DNA from: Oceanospirillaceae bacterium
GTDB taxonomy: Bacteria; Pseudomonadota; Gammaproteobacteria; Pseudomonadales; Balneatricaceae
NCBI GenBank assembly: GCA_003497765.1
Contig: DNNY01000006.1
Span: 1 to 12,138 of the forward strand
Direction: 5' to 3'
Length of the DNA stretch: 12,138 nucleotides
The notes below the pieces were generated by a model. It saw only the letters and a program-made list of their open reading frames with translations, did not search any database and was not told where the DNA came from. The first letter of the stretch is position 1. Every line of letters starts with the position of its first letter. Below are positions 6,356 to 12,138 of the stretch, in pieces. A program made the translations under genes and the position numbers.

Positions 6356-7699
6356 ATGAAACAGCCCCTTTGGCTTCTGTTTGGTCTTGCCTCAATATTG
6401 ACTATAAGTGGATGTAGTTCCACTAATGGTTTAGGTAATGAAGACAGTTTATTTCGTAATAAAGCTTTAGACTACAGCCAAGCAGCCAGTGCTGAGCGTT
6501 TGCGAGTGCCTGCAGGGATGCAAGATGAGCGTATTAAAGATGATTTGTTGATCATTCCAGAGGTTGATACCAGCGCCAGTAAGGCTGGTTTTAAGGAAGC
6601 CCCTAGACCAGATTTTGTGTTTGCTGAAATGGGCAGTGCAACGGCACAGTTAGTAGGTGCTAACGCCAATCAGTATATTGCAGTCAGCGGTGCCATGGAC
6701 AAGGTCTGGTTTAACGTTAGTCAGTTTTGGCAGCGCCAAAATATGCCCCTGGAGTTGGCTGACCAAGACCTAGGCATAATGGAAACCGCATGGATACCAT
6801 TACCAGGTGTCGATCAAGATCCAGGTGTAGTGGGGTCATGGCTGCGCTCGTTAACGGGTGGTGATAAAGACTTGGCTTACAGTAAGGTAAGAACAGAGTT
6901 AAAACCCAATGCAGCAGGGCGAGTTGCTATCCATCTAAGTTATATGCAAGCATCTCACGCCGACGTGGCAAGTCGTTTACAGCCTGATTGGCAAGCTCAA
7001 GCTACCAATGTGGAAGCTAAGTCGGCATTAATGTTTGAGCTATTACAACATTTAAGCCGCACCGTGCGGGTGGTAAATAAGTCCACACAGGCCAATACTA
7101 TTGAAGTGGGCTTGTTGGGCAAAGATCAGTATGGGCGCCCCCTGTTAAGTATTGAAGCCAATCAAGATCAGGCTATGACCTTGCTGCTATCAGCAATGGC
7201 GGATATGGATGTGGGTAGTTATGATCAACAGGCTGGCAAAATCTACTTTACCCATACCACTAATATTGAAGCCAAAGCAGAAAAGTCCGATGGTAGGGGC
7301 TTATGGGAATGGTTTAAAGACCTAAATACTGGCGGTGATGATGGTCAGAGTAATGGGATAACTTTAGATAGCTCTTTATTTGGTGGCGCAAAGGAGCCGG
7401 TTGAGGAACAACCTGAGATTATCTATTCCAGTCAAAATACGCAGCCATCAGTGTCTGATGATCCCAAAGATCGCAAAGGCTTTAAAGTATGGCTGGGCGG
7501 TGAAGTGATTTATATCTTTGAGGATGAAGACCAAGGTGATATCAATGAAGAGGGTATTTATACCTATACCGGCTATTACCAACTGTCTTTAACACCCACC
7601 CTCAAAGGTGTTTATGTGCAGGTGCTAACTTCGAAAACAGAATTTGCCGCCAAAGCCCATGCGGAAGAAATTCTTTGGCAAATTAAACAGGCTTTATAA
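6356..7699 (+). CDS. bamC: Outer membrane assembly lipoprotein BamC
   Basis: BamC is an accessory lipoprotein of the BAM complex that inserts beta-barrel proteins, binding BamD through an extended N-terminal segment. The signal ends in TISGC, so Cys20 is lipidated; Ser21 predicts outer-membrane sorting. An unstructured lasso (about 21-95, with RNKALDYSQAA and LRVPAGM) is followed by a first helix-grip domain (about 100-237) and a second (about 246-447). The second appears split by a Gly/Asp/Glu/Ser-rich stretch (about 305-372), making the protein 447 aa against 344 in E. coli. The start has AGGA 7 nt upstream. In E. coli and Pseudomonas bamC is preceded by dapA; here bcp is the upstream neighbour across 216 bp. 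Assignment rests on the lipobox, the VPxGM-like motif, domain pattern and context. Confidence 0.82.
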   Translation: MKQPLWLLFGLASILTISGCSSTNGLGNEDSLFRNKALDYSQAASAERLRVPAGMQDERIKDDLLIIPEVDTSASKAGFKEAPRPDFVFAEMGSATAQLVGANANQYIAVSGAMDKVWFNVSQFWQRQNMPLELADQDLGIMETAWIPLPGVDQDPGVVGSWLRSLTGGDKDLAYSKVRTELKPNAAGRVAIHLSYMQASHADVASRLQPDWQAQATNVEAKSALMFELLQHLSRTVRVVNKSTQANTIEVGLLGKDQYGRPLLSIEANQDQAMTLLLSAMADMDVGSYDQQAGKIYFTHTTNIEAKAEKSDGRGLWEWFKDLNTGGDDGQSNGITLDSSLFGGAKEPVEEQPEIIYSSQNTQPSVSDDPKDRKGFKVWLGGEVIYIFEDEDQGDINEEGIYTYTGYYQLSLTPTLKGVYVQVLTSKTEFAAKAHAEEILWQIKQAL

Positions 7700-7702
7700 G
7701 CC

Positions 7703-8656
7703 ATGCAAGCCGCCTTTTTAGATATCAGTAGCCTTGGCCCACAGGATCTTGATTTGGCGCCTTTAGAGGCCGCTGTAGATAGTTTGACCTTTTATGACCA
7801 TACGCCGCCAGAACAGGTGGTAGAGCGCCTGCAAGGGGCCGATTTGGTGATGGTTAACAAGGTTGTGCTATCAGCTGACGTCTTGCAACAGTTACCTAAC
7901 CTAAAGCATATCGTTATTGCTGCCACGGGCGCCAACAATATTGATTTAGATGTGGCACGAAAGCGGGGCATTAGTGTGCAAAATTGCCAAGCCTATGGCG
8001 TGGACTCCGTAGCCCAGCATACCCTGATGTTAATATTAACCCTAACAACGCGCTTGCTTGACTATAGGCAAGCTATACAAGCCGGGGCGTGGAGCCAAAG
8101 TCCACATTTTTGTCTACTTGATTTTCCTGTTGAAAGCCTTGCTGGTAAAACCTTGGGTATCGTGGGTTATGGAGAATTGGGTCAAGCTGTAGGACGTCTT
8201 GCCGAAGCTTTTGGTATGCAGATCTGTGTAGCCGCACGCCCAGGACAAGCCAATATTAATGGCCGTATCCCTTTAGCTGAATTATTACCCCAAGTTGATA
8301 TACTGACTTTACATTGTCCTCTAACCCCAGCTACTAAAGATCTCATTGGCGCAGCCGAACTGCAAGCAATGCGGCAGTCGGCCCTATTAATTAACTGTGC
8401 CAGAGGTGGCATTGTCAATGAAGAGGCCTTGCTTAACGCCCTTATTAATAATCATATTGCTGGTGCAGCTATGGACGTTTTAACTGTTGAACCACCACCA
8501 GCAGATCATCCTCTATTACAATATCAAGATAATAATTTAATTCTCACCCCCCATAGTGCTTGGGCGAGTCGAAAAGCTAGACAAACTATTGTGCAACAAC
8601 TTGCACAAAACATTACTTCCTTGGCTTCTGAGCAGCCACAGTTCTTATTGTCATAA
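7703..8656 (+). CDS. D-2-hydroxyacid dehydrogenase, glycerate/hydroxypyruvate reductase type
   Basis: This enzyme reduces a 2-keto acid such as hydroxypyruvate or glyoxylate to the D-2-hydroxy acid with NAD(P)H. The 317-aa product shows the family layout: an N-terminal catalytic part with AATGANNIDL and YGVDSVAQHTL, the Rossmann motif GYGELG (155-160), then Arg234 in NCARGGIVNE, Glu263, and His284 in TPHSAWAS as the catalytic trio. At the end of the second Rossmann strand (VAARP, 176-180) there is no Asp, and Arg179 suggests NADPH preference (inference). The length and FCLLDFPVESLAGKTLGIVGYG resemble HprA-like glycerate dehydrogenases. It starts 3 nt after the bamC stop with no strong Shine-Dalgarno of its own, so translation is probably coupled to bamC. 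Substrate cannot be settled here. Confidence 0.88.
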   Translation: MQAAFLDISSLGPQDLDLAPLEAAVDSLTFYDHTPPEQVVERLQGADLVMVNKVVLSADVLQQLPNLKHIVIAATGANNIDLDVARKRGISVQNCQAYGVDSVAQHTLMLILTLTTRLLDYRQAIQAGAWSQSPHFCLLDFPVESLAGKTLGIVGYGELGQAVGRLAEAFGMQICVAARPGQANINGRIPLAELLPQVDILTLHCPLTPATKDLIGAAELQAMRQSALLINCARGGIVNEEALLNALINNHIAGAAMDVLTVEPPPADHPLLQYQDNNLILTPHSAWASRKARQTIVQQLAQNITSLASEQPQFLLS

Positions 8657-9179
8657 GAGTCAAACTCCCGCCATCTGTGGGCTTGCGCTGCAGTCAGCCA
8701 GACGATTTTTAAACCCATAAAAAAAATCAAAAAATTGCTTGACTTTGCTATCTTTTAAATAAGTTGTGCACATGTAATAAAAATAGAACAGAATAATGGT
8801 AAAAAGTAATAAATAAATACCTTTAACTCTACTTATCTTTTTAACTTATTGAAAAATATAGGAAAATTTAGGTGGTTAAAAAATAAACAATTTGTATAAA
8901 AACCCTTGTTTAATGGGCTTTGGGCTAGGTTTCCAAACATTAGTCACAGACTTATCCACAGGATATGTGAATAAGCTTCGTAATCCTAGAAAACATAAGG
9001 GTTTGTTGCAAATGTAAGTAAATGTTCCAGAAGGACGGCAAGTATTTTTTGTGTTTTTGTTTCCTTTGTTTACTATTAGAAACCTTTATTGAATAGTGTA
9101 AAAGTTTAGCCAATAGGAATCACCTCTGCATCATTTCTGTGATAGAGTATCCGCACTTAAAATAACAAGGATCCAGCGA
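8657..9179. other. AT-rich intergenic region with DnaA-box cluster
   Basis: The 523 bases contain no convincing gene. From 8701 to 8880 only about 22% is G or C, roughly half the level of the neighbouring genes. The content is long A/T runs (for example 8718-8736), a set of DnaA-box-like sites (8764-8772, 8940-8974), and an inverted 8-mer pair AAACCCTT at 8900-8907 and AAGGGTTT at 8997-9004 flanking the site cluster. The last about 100 bases must hold the promoter of the PCuAC gene; I could not place it with confidence. Confidence 0.6.
8940..8974. promoter_or_regulatory. Cluster of three DnaA-box-like sites
   Basis: TTATCCACA at 8952-8960 matches the DnaA box TTATNCACA exactly. TGTGAATAA at 8966-8974 is the exact inverse of TTATTCACA, so the two face each other 5 bp apart inside a near-perfect palindrome 8951-8975. 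TTAGTCACA at 8940-8948 has one mismatch. A further one-mismatch site, TTGTGCACA, lies at 8764-8772 in the AT-rich part. Function (origin, DnaA titration or DnaA-controlled transcription) is inferred only. Confidence 0.55.
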
Positions 9180-9728
9180 GTGTTTTCAAGCCTAAAAAAA
9201 GCAGTAGTTTTATTAACTTTTGTGTTTATGACCGCCAGTGCTTTTGGCCATTCCCATGGTCATTTGATGATTGATGATGGTTGGGTTAAAGCCTCTCTGC
9301 CTGGGTCTAAAATGTCTAGTGGTTTTGTCACCATTACTAATCATGGTAAACACGACGATCAGTTAATAGCTGCTTATTCAGATATTGCCAAGCAAACTGA
9401 ACTGCACTCTATGGAGATGCACGACGGGGTAATGCATATGCGGGCTGTAAAACAAGGTTGGCTTATTGCAGCTGGTAATACCCTCGAACTTATGCCTGGT
9501 GGTAAGCATATTATGTTCATGGGTTTGACGACCAAGTTAGAAGCAGGGGATAAAGTCAAAATCACCTTAGAATTTGCCCAAGCAGGTAAAATTGAAAAGA
9601 CATTTATGGTTAAAAAAGTCGATGCTGGCCACCATATGCATGATGATCATCAAGACCATGACCATCACCAAAACAAAGACAAGAAAAAACAACATAAGCA
9701 TGAACATAAACACGAGCATAAACATTAG
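9180..9728 (+). CDS. PCuAC-type periplasmic copper chaperone with His-rich tail
   Basis: PCuAC proteins bind Cu(I) in the periplasm and deliver it toward the CuA or CuB site of cytochrome oxidase. The 182-aa product starts with GTG 9180, with AAGGA 8 nt upstream, and has a signal peptide (about 1-23, ending ASAFG). The ligand pattern is close to the family H-x10-M-x21-H-x-M: His76, Met87, then His110 and Met112 in GGKHIMFMGL, with one extra spacing residue before His110. The fold block SGFVTITNHGKHDD and LEAGDKVKITLEF fit. The mature N-terminus has HSHGH (24-28), and residues 151-182 hold 13 His with Lys, Asp and Glu, an extra metal-binding tail. No Sco or other copper gene is adjacent; it is a single-gene unit closed by a strong terminator. 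Confidence 0.88.
   Translation: MFSSLKKAVVLLTFVFMTASAFGHSHGHLMIDDGWVKASLPGSKMSSGFVTITNHGKHDDQLIAAYSDIAKQTELHSMEMHDGVMHMRAVKQGWLIAAGNTLELMPGGKHIMFMGLTTKLEAGDKVKITLEFAQAGKIEKTFMVKKVDAGHHMHDDHQDHDHHQNKDKKKQHKHEHKHEHKH
9693..9725 (+). repeat. Imperfect 12-nt tandem repeat coding the His tail
   Basis: Units cataagcatgaa (9693-9704), cataaacacgag (9705-9716) and cataaacat (9717-9725) encode repeated His-Lys-His-Glu. The repeat runs directly into the TAG at 9726-9728, so tail length can vary by unit gain or loss. Confidence 0.75.
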
Positions 9729-9761
9729 TATTTAAAAATATATGCTTGTCAGACTCATACA

Positions 9762-9796
9762 AAAAAAGGCATGTCCGTTAAGGAGATGCCTTTTTT
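9762..9796. terminator. Rho-independent terminator, bidirectional
   Basis: Positions 9762-9772 (aaaaaaggcat) pair exactly with 9786-9796 (atgccttttttt-type end), and an inner tcc/gga stem (9774-9776 with 9782-9784) closes a short loop. A T run follows on the plus strand and an A run precedes it, so it can act for the PCuAC gene and for the convergent CoA-transferase gene. Confidence 0.88.
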
Positions 9797-9869
9797 ATTG
9801 CTTAGGTCATGTAACTCAATCTGGCTTTATTTAATGCACCTAAACAAAGCTAACTGGTTTATCGCTTGA

Positions 9870-11066
9870 TTAGCTTATTACCCCTTGTTTTTGCAAATTA
9901 GCTAAAGTGTCTTGATCTAAGCCTAATAAACCTTCAAGCACTTCTTTATTATGTTCACCCAATGCAGGGCCAGACCATTTTGTTTGGCCAGGCGTACGCT
10001 CTAACTTGGGGATAATCGCGGGAATTTTTAATGGTTTACCATTAATTTCGACCTGTTCAAATAGCTCTCTGGCTTGATAGTGTTTATCAGCCATCATATC
10101 AGCGACATTATAAATAGGCCCGCCAGGCACTCTTGCCGTTGCGAGTTTGTTAAGAATAGTGGCGCTGTCATATTGTAAACACCAGCTTGCTAGTACAGCA
10201 TCAATTTCAGCTTCATGTTCGACGCGCCCAGTATTACTTGCTAAGCGGCTATCATGGGCTAAATCTGACCTGTCTGCTGCTTCCATCAGTCTGACAAAGA
10301 TAGAATCGCCATTGCCACCAATAACCACATATTTTCCATCCTTACATATATAGGTATTGGTGGGTACAATTCCCGTAACAGTGCTGCCCGAGGGTTCTCG
10401 CATCACACCAGCCCCATGGTATTCAGGGATAACCGCCTCCAAAAGATTAAACATGGCTTCAAAGAGGGCGACATCCACGACCTGACCCTTGCCGCTCTTA
10501 TGTCTTTCTAGGAGAGCCATAGCGACGCCTAGTGTGGCGTGGATACCGGCGATGGTATCGCCAATACTAAGGTTGGGGCGCACTGGTGCTTGACCTGGAT
10601 GGCCATTAACATAGCGAAAGCCACTATAGCCCTCACATACGGAAGCAAAACCGGCCTCCGAGGCTTTTGGCCCGGTTTGGCCGTAACCAGAAATACGGGC
10701 ATAGACTAGCTTGGGGTTGGTGGCTTTAAATTCTTCTGGCCCTAATCCCCACTTTTCAACCACACCAGGACGGAAGTTTTCTATAACCACATCAGCGCTA
10801 TTAATAAGTTGTTGAACTAAAGCGACACCAGCACTGGTTTTTAAATCGATGGTAACGGATTTCTTATTGCGACCAATAGAATGCCACCATAAAGAAGTGC
10901 CATCTTCAACCACCCGCCATTGACGAATAGGGTCGCCACCCTGAGGCGGTTCAATTTTGATAACTTCAGCACCAAAGTAACCCAGCATACTTCCCGTAAA
11001 GGGCCCAGCAATAAGTTGGCCTAGTTCAATAACGCGATAACCTGTTAAAGGACCCTGTGTAGACAT
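9870..11066 (-). CDS. CaiB/BaiF family III CoA-transferase
   Basis: Enzymes of this family move CoA between carboxylic acids through an aspartyl anhydride. With ATG 11066 the product is 398 aa, typical of the family. Blocks seen are GYRVIELGQLIAGPFTG, GAEVIKIEPPQGGDP, GRNKKSVTIDLK, DVVIENFRPG, ARISGYGQTGP and PVRPNLSIGD, where Asp170 is the expected catalytic residue. A C-terminal VPGGPIYNVADM and a final GEHN segment also fit. A TTG at 11096 opens the frame 30 nt earlier but has no Shine-Dalgarno, while ATG 11066 has one. The acid substrate cannot be read from sequence; formyl-, succinyl-glutarate-like or citramalate-like activities are all possible. The gene stands alone, with no dehydrogenase or ligase beside it. 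Confidence 0.9.
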   Translation of the reverse strand: MSTQGPLTGYRVIELGQLIAGPFTGSMLGYFGAEVIKIEPPQGGDPIRQWRVVEDGTSLWWHSIGRNKKSVTIDLKTSAGVALVQQLINSADVVIENFRPGVVEKWGLGPEEFKATNPKLVYARISGYGQTGPKASEAGFASVCEGYSGFRYVNGHPGQAPVRPNLSIGDTIAGIHATLGVAMALLERHKSGKGQVVDVALFEAMFNLLEAVIPEYHGAGVMREPSGSTVTGIVPTNTYICKDGKYVVIGGNGDSIFVRLMEAADRSDLAHDSRLASNTGRVEHEAEIDAVLASWCLQYDSATILNKLATARVPGGPIYNVADMMADKHYQARELFEQVEINGKPLKIPAIIPKLERTPGQTKWSGPALGEHNKEVLEGLLGLDQDTLANLQKQGVIS

Positions 11067-11073
11067 AAGGTAA

Positions 11074-11079
11074 TTCCTA
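11074..11079 (-). promoter_or_regulatory. Shine-Dalgarno TAGGAA for the CoA-transferase
   Basis: On the minus strand TAGGAA contains AGGA, which ends 8 nt before ATG 11066. This decides for ATG 11066 over the upstream in-frame TTG at 11096. Confidence 0.65.
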
Positions 11080-11226
11080 ACCACTGATAATGACAATATG
11101 CAGATATTAAAACAGGCCTAGCCAAGTGTGGCAATTTGTACACTAAGCATTGTTGCTACTGGGAAGTATAAATCACAGCCTATATTTAAAATTGGAGTAA
11201 ATAAAAGGCAGATTTAATGATTGGTT

Positions 11227-11280
11227 AGCTATAAAAAATAGATATTATTGTGTGCTAACTATATGCCAGCTAAAAAATAG
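11227..11280. repeat. Imperfect direct repeat with nested inverted hexamer
   Basis: agctataaaaaatag (11227-11241) recurs as agctaaaaaatag (11268-11280) with a 2-nt deletion. GTTAGC at 11224-11229 is the inverse of GCTAAC at 11254-11259. It may be a regulator site or chance in AT-rich DNA. Confidence 0.35.
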
Positions 11281-11391
11281 TTTGGAGCGTCAAAATTAAT
11301 ATCGGTTTTACTAATATTTTATAAAATAATTTATCATATTTTATATATTATTTATCATAAATTGTATTAAATATTAAATAATGGAGAGAAA

Positions 11392-11535
11392 ATGGATTTT
11401 CTTAAATATTTCAATAGTCACCCCTTGTGTTCAGTGTTTAGGGGTGGTAAATTTATCGCGCCCGAAGCTAGTTTAACTAACGGAAAGGCTTTAAAAACAA
11501 TACTTTCGGTAATTTTAATAATCGAGAGCAATTGA
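11392..11535 (+). CDS. Possible 47-aa small protein or leader ORF
   Basis: ATG 11392 is preceded by a good Shine-Dalgarno GGAG, 5 nt upstream, and the frame stays open for 47 codons to a TGA at 11533-11535. The product begins MDFLKYFNSHPLC and ends with a short hydrophobic stretch (ALKTILSVILII), too short and too polar at its edges for a confident membrane helix. I recognise no family. It sits in the long region upstream of the porin and contains a hairpin, so it could be a leader peptide, a real small protein or a chance frame. The ribosome site is the main support. Confidence 0.3.
   Translation: MDFLKYFNSHPLCSVFRGGKFIAPEASLTNGKALKTILSVILIIESN
11419..11446 (+). promoter_or_regulatory. Hairpin CACCCCT/AGGGGTG within the small ORF
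   Basis: CACCCCT (11419-11425) and AGGGGTG (11440-11446) are exact inverted copies, with a 14-nt loop. It is the most GC-rich structure in a very AT-rich region. No T-tract follows, so it is not a simple terminator. Confidence 0.4.
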
Positions 11536-11717
11536 CAAAGATTATCGCGCTTTTTTAGTGCTGAGACCAAAAAAAGAATAAGAAAATGGTGGTTATGCCA
11601 GCAAGTTTCAGTTTTTTGGTTATCTTTATCAATCGTTTGTTTTTAAAAAATGATTGGCTTACTTAGACGTAATGCATGATTTATTAAATAAAGAATCATC
11701 ATTGCCCTAATGTAATG

Positions 11718-11735
11718 TTTAACTTGCAAGTTAAA
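11718..11735. promoter_or_regulatory. Perfect 18-bp palindrome upstream of the porin
   Basis: TTTAACTTGCAAGTTAAA is its own reverse complement over all 18 positions and ends 28 nt before the porin ATG. As DNA it suits a dimeric regulator; as RNA it would fold to a 7-bp stem with loop UGCA in the 5' leader. Which applies is not decided by sequence. Confidence 0.6.
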
Positions 11736-11763
11736 TCTTTTCTTTAATTGAAGGGGAAATTCA

Positions 11764-12138
11764 ATGAAAAAATCTCTAATCGCTCTGGCTGTAGCTGCTG
11801 CTCTACCTGTAGCTGCTCAAGCTGACATGACTCTATCTGGTGACGTTTCTGTTAAGTACACACTAGGTTCTAACTTAGCTCCTACCACTGAAGCTTCTTT
11901 GTCTGTTGATGCTAGCGAAGTTCTATCTAACGGTATGACTGCTACTGCATCTTTCGGTGTTTTAGGTAACAGTGGCAATACTGGTAATGTTTCTTTGGCT
12001 GGCGACTTTGGTACTGTTAAAGGCGGTACTTCCGTTGAAACTTTGGAAGCTTCTGATGGTGAAGATTCAGACCTAAACGGTATTTCTTACTCTGGTTCTT
12101 TCGCTGGTGTATCTGTAGCTGCAGCTGCTGGTACTTGG
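11764..12138 (+). CDS. Outer-membrane porin, N-terminal part (cut by window end)
   Basis: The frame opens at ATG 11764 with AAGGGG 7-8 nt upstream and runs 125 codons to the last base without a stop. Residues 1-20 form a classic signal peptide (MKKSLIALAVAAALPVAAQA), followed by DMTLSGDVSVKYTLG, the first strand of a general Gram-negative porin. Alternating strand-like segments rich in Gly, Ser and Thr (TATASFGVLG, NVSLAGDFGTVKGG, NGISYSGSFAGVSV) fit a beta-barrel. Codon use is strongly biased to GCT, GGT, TCT and GTT, unlike the less biased neighbours, which indicates very high expression. Channel selectivity cannot be told from this part. The long AT-rich leader upstream is probably its control region. 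Confidence 0.85.
   Translation, partial: MKKSLIALAVAAALPVAAQADMTLSGDVSVKYTLGSNLAPTTEASLSVDASEVLSNGMTATASFGVLGNSGNTGNVSLAGDFGTVKGGTSVETLEASDGEDSDLNGISYSGSFAGVSVAAAAGTW

Larger units (their letters stand above)
11067..11763. other. AT-rich intergenic region between the CoA-transferase and the porin
   Basis: About 700 bases with little coding potential; the block 11281-11400 is only about 15% G or C. It holds an imperfect direct repeat (11227-11280), a possible 47-aa small ORF (11392-11535) with a hairpin, a repeated 9-mer TTATCGCGC (11453-11461 and 11542-11550), and a perfect 18-bp palindrome (11718-11735) close to the porin start. Promoters for the two flanking genes must lie here, but no -35/-10 pair stands out. 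Confidence 0.6.

Noticed and set aside
9022..9096. 24-codon frame starting at ATG 9022 in the AT-rich gap
   Set aside because: No Shine-Dalgarno, very short, and Phe/Cys/Leu-rich output typical of T-runs.
9141..9151. Small palindrome GATAGAGTATC before the PCuAC gene
   Set aside because: Only 4-bp arms, no match to known copper-regulator sites such as CueR or CopY operators, and expected by chance.
11532..11560. Promoter with perfect TTGACA at 11532-11537
   Set aside because: No acceptable -10 hexamer lies 16-18 nt downstream (tttagt, ttagtg, tagtgc). TTGACA alone is not enough.
1..12138. CRISPR array, insertion sequence, prophage or defence island
   Set aside because: No regularly spaced direct repeats, transposase, integrase or defence-type genes were seen; most genes are core functions.

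Overview
The window looks like chromosomal DNA of a gammaproteobacterium, probably marine or aquatic. The evidence is an outer-membrane-centred gene set (Pal, CpoB, a BepA-type protease, BamC, a porin), moderate GC coding sequence with AT-rich intergenic DNA, and a gene order that recalls Pseudomonas and E. coli: pal-cpoB-nadA, then bepA / tusA-like / perM / bcp / bamC. The genus cannot be fixed from sequence alone.

Layout: Positions 1-125 are unusually GC-rich (about 70%) and do not encode the expected lipoprotein start of Pal, so the window seems to open in a foreign or misassembled piece. From about 126 the pal frame runs through an Ala/Glu-rich repeat into a complete OmpA-like peptidoglycan-binding domain (to 626). 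A hairpin with a T-rich tail follows, then cpoB (730-1548) and nadA (1628-2698). A BepA-like M48 metalloprotease is convergent with nadA (2751-4238, minus). Divergent from it are a TusA-like sulfur-carrier protein (4285-4515) and a PerM-type AI-2E family membrane protein (4568-5644). A BCP/PrxQ peroxiredoxin lies on the minus strand (5657-6139). bamC (6356-7699) is followed after 3 nt by a glycerate-dehydrogenase-like 2-hydroxyacid dehydrogenase (7703-8656).

The second part is less conserved. An AT-rich gap of about 520 bp (8657-9179) carries a tight cluster of DnaA-box-like sites. It precedes a periplasmic PCuAC-type copper chaperone with a His-rich tail (9180-9728), which ends in a strong terminator. 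A family III CoA-transferase is on the minus strand (9870-11066). A second AT-rich gap of about 700 bp holds a possible 47-aa small ORF, a hairpin and a perfect 18-bp palindrome. It leads into the start of a highly expressed porin (11764 to the window edge), cut off by the end of the window.

Together the genes cover envelope integrity and outer-membrane assembly (Pal, CpoB, BepA, BamC, porin), with NAD synthesis, thiol/peroxide handling and copper delivery alongside. I see no CRISPR array, prophage, transposase, rRNA or tRNA. Most of the window is ordinary core genome. The parts that merit attention are the 5' junction, the two long AT-rich intergenic regions, the BamC insertion and the altered Bcp cysteine pattern.
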